Positions 11,253 through 21,708 are shown, numbered from the stretch's first letter. The stretch: 64,000 nucleotides of DNA from Reticulitermes lucifugus (GCA_026260175.1 JAKCWW010000668.1:164-64163), one strand, 5' to 3'. Notes: generated from the sequence alone by a model not told the origin. Translations and numbers: made by a program.

Positions 11253-11430
11253 ATACATTGTAAATGCGATGAAAGCCCCTTGTTAAGTGGTTCTCCTTTT
11301 CTTGTCCGGTCATCTGTCTAGAAGGAAAATTTTCTCAACACAGACACTCCGCGACTCTCGCAGTAGTTACGTTCCGGAGGTGCGGCACAAGTCAAATTTT
11401 GCGTCGGAATTAAGTATCGTAATTATTATG

Positions 11431-11662
11431 TGGGCCGCGATACCGTCGTCGGTATAGCGACTAGCTACGAGCTGGACGGTCCGGGGATCGAATCCCGGTG
11501 TGGGCGAGATTTTCAGCACCCGTCCAGACCGGCCCTGGGGCCTACCCAACTTCCTGTACAATGGGTACCGGGTCATTCCCGGGGGTAAAGCGGCCGAAGC
11601 GTGGCGTTTACCACCCACTCCCATCTAGTACCAAGGTTAAAGAAAGAGTATAGCCATAACTC
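11431..11662 (+). mobile_element. SINE-A, nearly full length
   Basis: The tRNA-derived head has an A-box-like stretch 'CGTCGTCGGTATAGCGACTA' and a B box 'GGGGATCGAATCCC' at about 11482. The core includes 'CCAGACCGGCCCTGGGG', 'CCCGGGGGTAAAGCGGCCG' and 'TCTAGTACCAAGGTTAAAGA'. The tail 'GAGTATAGC' is cut short relative to 23585-23885. SINEs of this kind are transcribed by Pol III from the internal A and B boxes and moved by LINE enzymes. Confidence 0.85.
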
Positions 11663-11747
11663 GAGCTTGCATAGGGTAAGTCGACGTGTGGCTATACTTC
11701 CTTTACCGAATCCATTCGCCATTCCTTTTTTGTGAGCGTGACTTATC

Positions 11748-11971
11748 AGTTCCCCTGTTTAAGTTTATTAACAAGCAGCACAGCGCGTTTTCGCTCTGTT
11801 CGGATGTGCTGGCTTCGAATAACAGGCGAGTTACCGACAGAGGTGCTCCTGACGAACTCCGAAATACTCAGTTGCCATAAGCGACGATCGCCTTGTTCTC
11901 TACCTGGGCACCGCCATTGGACGCTGTGTATAGTTTGCGAAGCTGCTACGACGTCTCTAAGTAGCCCACAG
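11748..11971 (+). other. Possible non-coding exon ending at a strong donor
   Basis: A good 5' splice site, CCCACAG|GTGAGT, lies at 11971/11972. About 225 bp upstream is an arthropod initiator-like TCAGT (11746-11750). No TATA box or DPE was seen. The stretch is moderately GC-rich and free of known repeats. It would suit a 5' non-coding exon of the same plus-strand gene as the exon at 26468, but the start is a guess and nothing shows it is transcribed. Confidence 0.2.
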
Positions 11972-12304
11972 GTGAGTCACCACATTCAGCTTCTTCTGCT
12001 TCTAATTTTATTTATCGCCAGTTGCATGGCGTTGAACGTTCCCTGAATAGCGGCAACTATCGAAGTCTCTTATTTACAGTACCCGAATATTCGTTCACAT
12101 CCGTTGTTAGACCCTGTCCTCGCCAGTTCACTATAATGCCTCCATAACTCCCTGTTTCTCTTAAATACGTTTCAGTATCATCCTCCTGCTGAAGACTTTG
12201 TATTCGAAATGGCATTTTCTCTTTGAAGTTTTAAGTCTAGAATTTGATGTGAGTTCCTTAATTTTATAGTAAATAATTCAGAGGACTGGTTTTGAAACTT
12301 TACT

Positions 12305-12595
12305 TCTACATTGCAGTCAGTATAGCGATTAGGCTACGGGTTGGCCATTCCGGGATTCGAGTTCCGGCAGGTGAAAGTGATTTTATCGTCTCCAAAACGT
12401 CCGGAACGGCACAGGGGCCCACTCAGCCTCCTGTTCGGTGTGTACCATGGGTTGTTTCGCCAGTGTAAAGCGGCTGAGGCGTGAGGTTGGTCACCCATCT
12501 CTGTCTAGTACCGAAGTTAAGAATGAGTGGAGCTATACCTCCACTTCCCCTCATGGCGTGTACAAGGGCACCATTACGTTTACACTTTTAGATAA
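12305..12595 (+). mobile_element. SINE-B, nearly full length
   Basis: A tRNA-like head with 'CAGTATAGCGATTAGGCTAC' (A box) and 'GGGATTCGAGTTCC' (B box) is followed by a core 'GTAAAGCGGCTGAGGCGTGA'. The SINE-B tail 'AATGAGTGGAGCTATACCTC' then leads to 'CATGGCGTGTACAAGGGC'. SINE-B differs from SINE-A in the tail (GAATGAGTGGAGC instead of AAAGAAAGAGTAGAGC) and in the end sequence. Confidence 0.85.
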
Positions 12596-13164
12596 ATGCA
12601 TTACTGCAAGGATATTGGTAACGAAAAGGGATGAATCCTATTGCGTACACATTGACGACTCCTTCCTTATCCCTGACCCTGACTAGTGTGTGAGACGGAC
12701 AAACAAGTGGGCCACCTGGCGAGAGAACTTGACAGCTCATCGGATTCCAGTAGATTCCTTTCAGCGAAACAAGAGAGCTGCGTGACGTCATGGCTTGTAA
12801 GGGCAAAGGCGGTTTATGTGCGTTCGCGTTGTGCAATGGTAAGGCATAGGAAGACGATTGATTTGCAGAAACTATTGATATCAGTGCTTCTGTGTTCAGT
12901 ACAGGGATACTGGGTTAGGTCTTTCGAACGCAAAAATTCTTCTACTAGGTATCTGGTATATTTATTGCTGTATATTCGTAAGGAAGTTCCTGTGCTGTTT
13001 GATACAATTTCTTAACTGATTCATCGCTAGTTTTCGATGTCCGTAAAAAAGTTTCCATGTAATTGCTTGTATTCTTATGATGTAATTTCTTTCCCTTGTT
13101 ATTATTGGCACAGGGAGAATTCGACTTAAGCAGTCCAACATGTTAGATAGCTATGCGTTATGTG

Positions 13165-13394
13165 CAGTGACGTAGCTGGGGGGGAGTAGTGCGACCGCTC
13201 TGGGCGGCGGGATTGAGTGACGACTAAGTGAATATTTTGAATGAAAAACGTTGATTTTCTGTGCTTAAGAAATTGTTGAACCAAATCAAAGGAAATACAG
13301 TAAATGTTTGTGTTTTTAAAGTTCATAATTACTGTTAGGTGCTGCCATTGTGATTACTCACCCCCGGGGGCCGCAAGGTCTACCTTTGTCACTG
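13165..13394. mobile_element. Possible hAT-like MITE
   Basis: The left end 'CAGTGACGTAGCTGGGGGG' and right end '...TTTGTCACTG' form a short inverted repeat (CAGTGAC/GTCACTG). A 'CGACCGCTCTGGGCGGCGGG' block just inside the left end is like those of CAGTGGCGTAGC-type non-autonomous elements. No clean 8-bp target duplication could be fixed: flanks are GTTATGTG and TGCGTATG. No coding capacity. Confidence 0.4.
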
Positions 13395-13579
13395 TGCGTA
13401 TGGATACTGAGGATTGGTGTTCAGTTTTCGTACGTTTTACGCGATACATCCAGGTATTCTGTCGCTACAGTGTGTAGCCTAGCCATAGCATTTGGTTGTG
13501 GTTTTATTTTGTAGTCACAGAGCGCGTTGTGTGCGCCATTGCGAGGGTTCTGCTTTGCCGCAGGAACGATGAGTTAGTA

Positions 13580-13807
13580 GTTGACTGCCAATGAATCTCA
13601 CAGGGTTGTTGATGAAGATTCAGGTCTTGTGTGATTGGCAAGTAGTTACTAATTGACTGCCAATGAATCCCACAGGGTTGATGAAGATTCAGATCTTGTG
13701 TGATTGGCAAGTAGTTACTAATTGACTGCCAATGAATCTCACAGGGTTGTTGATGAAGATTCAGGTCTTGTGTGATTTGCAAGTAGTTACAAATTGACTG
13801 CCAATGA
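13580..13807 (-). repeat. 72-bp minisatellite, three units plus a partial
   Basis: The block 'TTGACTGCCAATGAATC' recurs at 13581, 13653, 13722 and 13794, giving steps of 72, 69 and 72 bp. All steps are multiples of 3, so the minus strand stays open and encodes a repeated ITQDLNLHQQPCEIHWQS-like peptide. That peptide resembles the FB-type right-arm peptide at 51770 (IPEDWNLHQHRRGNPKS) and 52090 (IPGDLNLQQRRSENHKS). The array is therefore probably an amplified piece of an FB arm, not a coding repeat. Confidence 0.85.
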
Positions 13808-13875
13808 AGACGGCGTCATATCTCAGAAGACTTGATTACAGTTCCAAAATTGGCGGTGTGGAATCTGAAGTATCG
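13805..13875 (+). mobile_element. FB-type right-arm fragment
   Basis: The segment 'GCGTCATATCTCAGAAGACT' matches the 'GCGTAATATCCCAGAAGA' part of FB right arms. It abuts the 72-bp array in opposite orientation, so two FB-derived pieces meet head to head here. Confidence 0.45.
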
Positions 13876-14384
13876 CAGCCGTCACCACACAACTACGTCA
13901 CGTGGCCTTTTCGTCATTTTGCCCAGGAAGTTAACGTCTTACCAATTTATTTCCGTGAGATCCAGTTTTCAAATCTTCTACCTGTTCGTTACTGTCACGT
14001 ATCTTTCCAGTTAAGATGAATGTATGCTGTAATGTTCTTGCTTGGCCCTGTACATCATGGGTGTCCAACCAACGGCCCGCCTGGTTGTGTTGCTGCCCGC
14101 AGCTACATTTGTAAATTTTGTATATATACACCATAAAAATTACAGAATGATTTAGGTGGTTAGATGTACCGCGTATTGTGATTTTTACACATGCGGGCCG
14201 TGAACCAGTCTGAAATAACAGTTATAGCAATTTGTCAAAAAAAATGTTTGGACGCCCCTGCTCGACATGCTTTCTCCATCTCGGCATTCTTTCTTCAGTT
14301 ATACACAAGGAGATTGTGAGAGGAACAGCTTAATGCCGGTACAGGCATTAATTGCCCACTCGCTGGTGGCATCAATTTAGGTTG

Positions 14385-14665
14385 ATATTACGAAGGAGCC
14401 GGTTTGGTAACTGGGTTACAGGCTGGAATACCCAGGAATCGTGGGTCGATTCCAGGCAGGGGGCGAGGGATGTTTTTCAAAGGATCCGTACCGGGTTTGG
14501 GGCACATCCAGCCTCCTGTTCGCCGGATGCTCTTTACCTGGAGGTAAAGTGACCAGTGCGTGAAGCTGACCAGTGCCAAGGGCTAGAATGAGTGGATCTG
14601 TACTTCCATCCTCATTCATATACCTTTGGCGTGCGCAGGGACAACTTTTCTTTACGTTTTAGTGT
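14385..14665 (+). mobile_element. SINE-B
   Basis: It begins with 'AAGGAGCCGGTTTGGTAACT', has a B-box-like 'GGGTCGATTCC' at about 14443, a core with 'CATCCAGCCTCCTGTTCGCC' and a tail 'GAATGAGTGGATCTGTACTT' then 'GGCGTGCGCAGGGAC'. It shares its 5' start with 21062 (AAGGAGCCGG), marking a common subfamily. Confidence 0.8.
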
Positions 14666-14814
14666 TGCGGGGGTCTGCATAAGAGCTTTCTGTCGAATTT
14701 AATTGTGGTTCGCAGAGGCTAATATATTTGCTACGTAGTGTGGAGAACATATTTGGGTGGAATAATTGTTCGCGTGCGAATGATCGGTATGTGGCGTAAG
14801 TTATAGGTGGCATT

Positions 14815-14930
14815 AAGGTCTACAGGGTTGCTGGAGTAATTGCAGTGTCTGGTTTTCAGAAATGAGTACGACGTTTCGGGAACGGGATCAATTACGTTCT
14901 CAGATGAAAGAGTGGGGAGGCACGTGTTGA
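14815..14930 (-). other. Degenerate hairpin-plus-GAAACGTC segment
   Basis: On the minus strand a CTGAGAACGT... stretch is followed by 'CCCGTTCCCGAAACGTCG'. It echoes the CTGARGA-hairpin-GAAACGTC signature found elsewhere in the window, but the hairpin pairing is poor here. Confidence 0.3.
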
Positions 14931-15159
14931 GTTCGGTGTGACGGGAAGAGATAATCGCAATCACTGGACAGTTGTTAGTTAATAGCTCTTATGTGTGCAC
15001 GTATAATCTAGGTTTTTATCAGAGGGAGATAATAAAAATTGTGGGCAAAAACATAATTTTCTTAGGTTTAGGCCTTTATGTCTATTTAGAGAGACTGATT
15101 GTACTTGCATATGGGAAGTGTATTTGCCCCTGTGCACACCATGATGTAGTAGAGGGGGG

Positions 15160-15368
15160 TGAAAAGGTAAAGTTCACCCTAGAACGGGCCATGAAGGCCC
15201 AGAGGAGGAGTGGAGGTATAGCTGTACTCTTTCTTTAACCTCGGGGTCAGATGGGGGTGGGTGGTCAACGCCACGCCCCGGCCGCTTTACCCCCGGGAAT
15301 GACTGCACCCATTGTGTAGGAGGCTTGGTGGGACCCAGGGCCCCGTCTGGACGGTTGCGGGAAATCTC
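15160..15368 (-). mobile_element. SINE-A, 5' truncated in the head
   Basis: Minus-strand copy with tail 'GGCCTTCATGGCCCG', 'AAAGAAAGAGTACAGCTATA' and core 'CCCGGGGGTAAAGCGGCCGG'. The tRNA head is lost beyond the 'GTCCAGACGGGGCC' point. A second SINE piece in the same orientation follows at once (15400-15575). Confidence 0.8.
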
Positions 15369-15399
15369 GGAAGTAGGTGAAGATGCGTTGTCAGCCTCA

Positions 15400-15575
15400 T
15401 GCATCAGCCATTTTACACCCGGGGAAAGAGCCCCCAACCGTTTCGGTACCCATTTATTAGGAGGCTGGGTGTTTTTTCATTTTTTAGAGTAAGAAAATCT
15501 CGTCCTTCTACCCCGGGAATTGAACCGTGGAATGTCCACTCTTTGCCCAGTCAGCTACTACGCTGTCTATGCTCA
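15400..15575 (-). mobile_element. SINE-B/A head and core fragment
   Basis: Minus strand: A-box region 'GCGTAGTAGCTGACTGGGCA', B-box 'CGGTTCAATTCCCGGGG', then a core that ends in 'CCCCGGGTGTAAAATGGC'. The tail is absent. The two adjoining minus-strand pieces (15160 and 15400) may be one SINE inserted beside another or a rearranged pair. Confidence 0.7.
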
Positions 15576-15608
15576 GCTCAGTAGGTGCCCTTCCCCTTAT
15601 CCTTTCTA

Positions 15609-15640
15609 CTTGAAGAGGGGAAGATAATTCCCGAAACGTC
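15609..15640 (+). other. Hammerhead-like hairpin motif (third family)
   Basis: The order is CTTGAAGA, then GGGGA-AGATAA-TTCCC (a 5-bp stem), then GAAACGTC. It repeats the layout seen in FB elements (49955) with a different stem sequence, so the layout and not the sequence is conserved. Base 3 of the hammerhead core, normally C, is T here. Confidence 0.45.
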
Positions 15641-16194
15641 GTGTTATTATTTTGTTACGAGACGGTGGATGCGTCAATGAGACTAGCAGTACGCAGTGTG
15701 GCATAATGTAGCATGGTAAGAACGCAGTAGAAATGAAGCTTCAAGTCTTGTTTGAAACATTACGAAACAAACTGTAACCACGTGGTTTGGTAACTGTTGT
15801 GTGATTGGGTGCAGGGTAACAACAGGAGATGAGGGCTGAGTTACGCTGTGTGCGTGTTTGTTTCGAGACGCAGGCACGGGTGCTCTACGTCTGTACTTGG
15901 AACGCTGTTCCATTCAGCAGCTTAAGGCGTATTATCGCGTTCCACGAAATGTGGAGCGAGCAGCAGAATACACTCTGGATACATAAATAAAATCACGCCA
16001 TGGCACTGCAGCTTTTTGTTGTAGCGATGATCTCAGTGTTTGTACTGTTCATCACAAAAACATTCCTCATGTTTGGTGTTAACTGCTGTTACAAAAAAAT
16101 AACGCTGCGGTTTTCCAACTCAGTATGCATTACACAGTGAACTTTTTGAATAAATAAAGCAGTTGGGTCGTTCCCTCATCGCCTGTCAACAGCG

Positions 16195-16410
16195 CCACCT
16201 CAAGCCCAGTGGGTGAAGTGACTGACCACGGAATGCAATGCCGACTTGGGTTACCGGACACCGGAAGATTTTCGGAGTGAGCTCGGGGCTACAGTCTGTT
16301 GTCTCACGGGTACCGGAATAAAGTGGGAACGTGAAGCTGATCGTCCATATCCGTCTAGTGTATATGTATGGATCGCGTGGAGTTATACCGCCATGCACCT
16401 CCAGACCCAC
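16195..16410 (+). mobile_element. SINE-B, strongly diverged
   Basis: The order 'CTCACGGGTACCGGAATAAA', 'GTGGGAACGTGAAGCTGAT', 'CCGTCTAGTG' and 'GTGGAGTTATACCGCCATGC' follows the SINE-B core and tail. The tRNA-like head is barely recognisable and no clean B box remains. Confidence 0.55.
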
Positions 16411-16419
16411 TCGACGTCA

Positions 16420-17045
16420 TGTTTGGTATTTAGGCCAGCAACAAAAGGGCGTTCCCAGCGGAATTCTGCTCTGGTGTTGTATGAGTTAGATATAATCTAA
16501 CCCGTCTTGTAGTAGCTCAAAATATTTGATTAATAAAACTCATTTATGGTACGAAGATGGTACATTAGGTACATGGTACATGGTCCGACTAAATTGTACA
16601 AATTTTAGTACAAGCATTTCGGCGTGATGTGTTTTTGTTTACGTACGATGGAAGATGAAGTACATTTGAACAGTGGATGCACTGCTGTATGCTTTTAAGC
16701 TCTTACCATTACAGACGTGCAGCATAGGGCATTAAGAATAAGACAACATGCTGTTATTTTATGGCGTGTAGGAATCAGGACTCCGCCACTCCCAATACTT
16801 CACGTGTACCTGGTGCTTTGGTGGAATATGGTTAATGATCTGCGAGAGACAGACGTTGTGTTCTGTGCTTGACTGGCTGTGTCAGCCATGAACTTGCGTG
16901 TCGGGCCTGTTTGTTCAGCCACAACACTTAAGCCCAGTATGAGAAAACACGAACAGTAATACGAACTATAAACCCATTGCTAAGTGAATAACAAGTTAGG
17001 AAATATCGTCAGGGCGTAACACTTCTGGCACGTTCGCTCTGTTAA
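16420..17045. other. Unassigned DNA with a short GGTACAT repeat
   Basis: Apart from a small cluster of GGTACAT/GGTACATG steps near 16560-16585, nothing was recognised. Confidence 0.4.
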
Positions 17046-17049
17046 TTGT

Positions 17050-17420
17050 CCTTTGTACAGGCGGGACTGTTTTGAAGAACAACACTTGCGATGCGAGTGT
17101 TTGACGCGCGCCTTTCCACGGTTTACACAACACGCACCGTAAAATGTTCTCCGTATCTTAGCATCAGACTTACAGTCGATCATAATCGATACCTCGTAAA
17201 CTGCGAGATATCGTATTTCTTGTACATATCCCTATTGTTGTGTTTGGGTGGCGAACTTTTTCTTCTGGCTCGGCTCACACGCCGCAGAGAGCACTGCCTA
17301 TGTCAGTTACAAAGATCAGTCGGGACGATGTGTCGTAAATGTACGTGTGTCTTCATGTGAAGTGCTGTTCTTATTTTTCTCCGATTTTAACCAAATACGG
17401 AGTGTGTCGACCGATTGTTG
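17050..17420 (+). repeat. Dispersed repeat family E, diverged copy
   Basis: It shares with 19075-19440 a 'TCTTCATGTGAAGTG' / 'TCTTCATGTAAAGTG' block, 'CCGATTTTAACCAAAT' / 'CCGATTTTAACCACAT' and 'GGAGT'. The next family E block (GTCCGTCTGGTGGGAG) is found only at 17818, after a Penelope-like piece, so this copy is probably split by an insertion. Confidence 0.5.
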
Positions 17421-17651
17421 TAAAAATCCCAGTATGAATTTTGTATATTTATTCCATGAATTTTGATTGAATTAAATTGTTCGTTTATGACACCAGCAAA
17501 TGCGCCTTTGATACGTACAAATAGTGTGAAAATTCAGAATACTTTTAGATACCTCGCAATAAAAGAAAAGAAAACATTCTGAATTCGAATACAATCAACA
17601 TATTACATAAAAGACAACACCACAAAATAAAGACTTTACAAAATAACACGG

Positions 17652-17735
17652 AATAACATTGCTTTAATAAAAGCAGATAAAGGGGAAACCATCGTTATAA
17701 TGGATAAAGATATGTATAAACAAGGAGCGATATAA
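17652..17735 (+). mobile_element. Penelope-like element reverse transcriptase fragment
   Basis: One frame reads NNIALIKADKG followed by ETIVIMDKDMYKQ. The motif (I/V)xKADKGxxxVIMDxxxY is typical of the N-terminal part of Penelope-like reverse transcriptases. Only about 27 codons are readable before the frame is lost, so this is a scrap. It lies in A-rich DNA (17520-17735) inside a family E repeat. Penelope-like elements are the retroelements known to carry hammerhead ribozymes, which makes its presence relevant to the hairpin motifs elsewhere. Confidence 0.55.
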
Positions 17736-17794
17736 GATTGTATTTATATGTATATATCAGGGGTGTATTTGGTGGTGTCGTGAATGAACAGTTT

Positions 17795-17880
17795 AATCCC
17801 AGTACGAGATTTCAAGAAAGTCCGTCTGGTGGGAGACGCTGTGTGTTCCATGCAGACGGACGGGAAGACATGACGAGATT
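17795..17880 (+). repeat. Family E 3' block
   Basis: The blocks 'GAAAGTCCGTCTGGTGGGAG' and 'ACGGACGGGAAGACATGACG' match 19445-19505 and 3365-3410. Confidence 0.6.
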
Positions 17881-17884
17881 AATA

Positions 17885-17985
17885 GTGTGTATCGCAGCTA
17901 CTAAGATAAGAATGAGTGGAGCTGTACCTCTGCATCCCCATGTGGCTTCATGGCGTGCAGAAGAGTAACTGTTCTACTGCTACCT
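17885..17985 (+). mobile_element. SINE-B, 3' part
   Basis: Tail only: 'AAGAATGAGTGGAGCTGTAC' then 'GGCTTCATGGCGTGCAGAAG'. The 5' two-thirds are missing. Confidence 0.75.
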
Positions 17986-17999
17986 TGTCCGTGAAATTT

Positions 18000-19070
18000 C
18001 AAGTTCGCTGTCAGTTGACTGCTTTGCAAATTGTGTCCTGCATTTGAAGGAACCAAGTAACAAACATGACCATGGAGATTCAAACTCCAGACCCGAGCTT
18101 GTGTTCTGTCAGGGCTAAGATAATACCCCAGGCTCTGTAACAGCCAGCCGTCTTGCTTCCCCCCCCCTCAACACTTTTGTGCCCCCAAGGGTTAGCTGAC
18201 CTTAGCAATAACAGCCTGAAGGTACAGTCTGTCAAGTAAGACTAGCCACCATTCCGCCTTTAACAGGCGTGTTTATTGTCTGTTACGAAACCGATCTTTC
18301 TTACGTAATATTTATGGAATTGATTTTGCCTTAATATATTAAAACTATGCAGGAAAATAATTAGGAGCTTCATAGTTTTTATGTACGGTATAGTCTGTCC
18401 ATAATACGGTTGCTGATTAAATGAGAGGACTTTCAAGTATGAAGGAAACGAGAAATAGAACGAGCGTTTTAGTCAGGAAGACTCAAAGGAAAAGGCTTGC
18501 TGGGTGATTCAGATTATTGCAATGACGGACGATATTACCAATATGATTGTTGCAGAAATGGGGTGTAAAGGTGGGTGCTGGGTCCCGTTGGTCAAGATGT
18601 GGCCGCAAAGTTGGTATTTCTGAGCACTTTGTGGAAAACCTTCTGGTTCCTCAAGGACTTGAAATTTAGTGAACGCGCTTCTGTCTTCTAGGGCCTCTAG
18701 ATAAATGCTGCACGACGGAATTCTTAGTACCTTATTATTTAATTGCGGATTATGGGCGTCGGTCTTGCTCGTTTGCCCGCATAAGACGCTCAGTCTTTGC
18801 CACAGTGTTTTCCAGTGCAGGTAGTGGAGAGTTCGACGGAAACGACCCGCGTTTCTGTGCATGACGTCAGCATACGACTTCTCGTCAGATGTGAGTCACC
18901 TACCGTGATGGCTGTTCATTTAATAAACAAACGCGCTTTTTTATGGACGTATGTATTTACCACCCAATAGCAGTCATCTGGTTTGTCGGAGGACTTCTAC
19001 GTCTTTTGCCTTCAGACTCATGATTGACAAGAAACGTTTAGAAACAGCCTGCTGGGGTTTGCGGTGTTTC
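18000..19070. other. Unassigned DNA
   Basis: No repeat or exon was recognised. The minus-strand frame at 18509-18862 (117 codons) has no family signature and no splice context. Confidence 0.4.
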
Positions 19071-19074
19071 CATA

Positions 19075-19560
19075 CCTCTCTGAAGCACGAGTCCCATATA
19101 GCAGATATTCGTATAAAACATGTTAGGCAATTTACGAATAACGTAAGATTGTGACGCGTTCGCATAGCCATTGTTACTATGGAAACGCAACAGTGTGTTC
19201 CCTTTGTCTAGTTGAATTGTTTGTGGCCGTCAACAGTATAAAACCGTTCAGTGTTACCGTGGAAACGCAACAATGGACTCCCTTTTCATTCTTGTTGAGT
19301 GAGCTCAGTATATTTCGTACTGCTGTCAGCAATACAAGCTTGCATAGGTCTTCATGTAAAGTGGCCGATATGTTTGTCCGATTTTAACCACATTTGGAGT
19401 TTCTCTACAGATCTTCGTACAAGTCCCCAGTATCAAATTTTACGAAAATCCGTCCGGTGGGAACCGCGTTGATGCATGTCGACAGGCGGACAGACATGAC
19501 GAAGCTCAAAGAGGCTTTTTGATATTTATTCGAATGCGCCTAAAATTATTTTGTACGTCA
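19075..19560 (+). repeat. Dispersed repeat family E, long copy
   Basis: In order it has 'GACGCGTTCGCATAGCCATT', a duplicated 'GTTACYRTGGAAACGCAACA' block at about 19172 and 19253, 'CCGATTTTAACCACATTTGG' and 'AAAATCCGTCCGGTGGGAAC' with 'GACAGGCGGACAGACATGAC'. The corresponding blocks at 3000-3440 are in the same order, which supports one family about 450-500 bp long. Confidence 0.65.
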
Positions 19561-19569
19561 CAGAAAACA

Positions 19570-19655
19570 TAAAGACCCTCTGTTTGCGGAAATGATCGCT
19601 GTTTATTGAGCGAATTATACAGACGCCAAAATAAAGTGTATGTGCTAAATGTACA
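19570..19655 (+). mobile_element. Family F fragment
   Basis: The 'AAATGATCGCTGTTTATTGA' block matches 'AAATAATCGCTGTTCGGAGA' at 10488 and 'AAATAATCGCTGTTTATGGT' at 63119. Neither end is preserved. Confidence 0.35.
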
Positions 19656-20469
19656 GTTGTTGATTACGGCAGTTGATAGATAAAGTTGTTGCTTTGAAAT
19701 GCTTTATTTAACGGCGCTGTTAGTTGCTAATATTATATAGCGTTGGTGGCGAGTGAATGAGAATGGAGTACTGACGCTGGCACTTGGTAGCTTCTAAGTG
19801 TACATCTCGTAAGCAGCCTGAGTGTCTAGAGAATCTGAGGGACTGAATCTTAAAATGAAACGATTTCGTGTTATCCTTGGAGAAGGCAAGTGAACTGCGG
19901 GAATGATAACCAGATTATTAAAAGTGAAATATTTATCATCTAACCAGCACAGTGTATTATGTTGGTTAGATAATAAACACACGGGATGTGCAACATTACC
20001 GAGATTAAAATTGTTTTGGGAAAACGGCAGTTTGTAACAAATACAATGAAATTGCCTATGGACAAATAGGGAACCAACAACAGTTTTGTTTAAACTAAGC
20101 GACAGCTGTACTCTCCGATGAGATGACAGACCAGGGCTGTACAAGATACCGCTGTTGTTACACTTCGTTAGTTGTCATTAAATATGTAGAAATGCGTGTT
20201 ACCCAAAATGTCGTCGTGCTGTATTGCTCAAGAGTTTGTAACGCGTGTTTTGTATTAGCGGACCGGAATCCTTCCTGTGCAGAGAGCAGTGAGTACATAT
20301 CATTGTGACGGCCATAACCAGTGATTTTCAGTGTCACGGACATTGGCTTCCTTCATGGCGCTCTAAATACACGTATTTCTGCTCGAGTCTTTATGAGGAA
20401 GACAGTGACACGTATTACAGGACTTGGAAGTGGCAACTTTTAACAAATACACAGGCCTGTATTTAGTAA

Positions 20470-20550
20470 TACAGTAGTACCTCTGTCATCCGGACTGTAT
20501 TGGGGGAGGGGTAGTCCGGATTACCCGGGAATCCGGACTACCGAGGGGGA
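20470..20550 (+). mobile_element. Tigger/pogo-like terminus
   Basis: The segment 'CAGTAGTACCTCTGTCATCC' followed by GGA and a 'TAGTCCGGATTACCCGGG' stretch is typical of the ends of Tigger/pogo-type non-autonomous elements (CAGTAG..CCTCGNTTATCCGGA). A second end was not found, so this is a partial copy. Confidence 0.5.
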
Positions 20551-21061
20551 AACTCCGTAGTATCAGTTCTCATGACCACCCGCTCGTCGGTTCTCCAGTT
20601 ACGTGCGAACGGACCGACAGAGCTGTTCGAACAGGCTGTGTTCAGGGTTGCGAACGCTTCTAAAAGCAAGACCGAAGATTGCAGGGTGTTTAAACACAGT
20701 TCTTAGGAGAATATCCGGGTCTGTAACAATACGGTAGGACAGCTGTGTGAAAATTACTTGACGAAGAGCTTTATGGTTTGTGTTCTTCACCGGTAGTCAT
20801 AGTATGATTGATCGAGATAGACTGGCTGCATTTGCGGGAAACACGAAAGACGCGTACAGTTTTGATAAAGAATTCCCATGGATGGAGACCGCTCCAGAAC
20901 GTAAAGCTGGTAGCTGGATAGAGCTGTGTCCAATGGCCATTAGCTCATGCTCGCAATACAGAGAACAACGGACTGACTGGATGTTTGTTGCGGCTGTTAT
21001 TATGTATGGAGATTAAATTAAGGCGGTTGGGTGGGCGGGGTATGCGGTACGCATGCGGGGT

Positions 21062-21385
21062 ATAACAAGGAGCCGGTATGGCGTTATCGTTGGCGTATGA
21101 CTTGGCTACGAGGTGAAGGACACGAGAATCGTGTGTTTGATTCCCGGTAGTCGTAAGCGGTATAATACTTTTCGGAAACGTCCGCAGCGCCTTTGCTGCC
21201 CACCCAGCCCCCTATTCATTGGATACCGGGGCTTTTTACTCGGGGGTAGAACGACCGGGACGTGAAGCTTACCGCTCATCTCCATCTAGCGCCGATGTTC
21301 AGAATGAGTGGAGCTATGCCTCTGCTCCCACGTATGTCTGCATGGCGTGTACGTGGAAAACTTTTCCTTTATGGGGAGGTGAGAC
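21062..21385 (+). mobile_element. SINE-B, full length but diverged
   Basis: It starts 'AAGGAGCCGGTATGGCG', has the B box 'TGTTTGATTCCCGG' at about 21137, core 'CCCACCCAGCCCCCTATTCA', 'TCTAGCGCC' and tail 'AGAATGAGTGGAGCTATGCC' to 'CATGGCGTGTACGTGG'. The head has a small duplication relative to the other copies (GGCGTTATCGTTGGCGTATG). Confidence 0.85.
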
Positions 21386-21708
21386 GTAAGAGCAGAATTG
21401 TTGAAACTCCTTCAAGGGGGCCACTTCGGAGATTTAGGGTGTTGAAATGTATATTGAAGAAGTAATGTGTGAAGTGAACTGGATTAAACTGGCTTAGGGT
21501 TGGATTCAGTTATGTATGTTTGTTAACACGGTAATGAACGCGTTTCCTGGAGAAAAAGTGTTTCTTGACAAGCTAAATCTATCAAATGCCGAAGACGGAC
21601 CCTCTTCCGTGGAGTTTGTAATGATTTCGACGAGGTCGAGAGATTACATAATCAGAAAGGAATTTGGTTGTAGTTCGTCGATAGACATTCAAGGAGAGTA
21701 CTAGTTGC

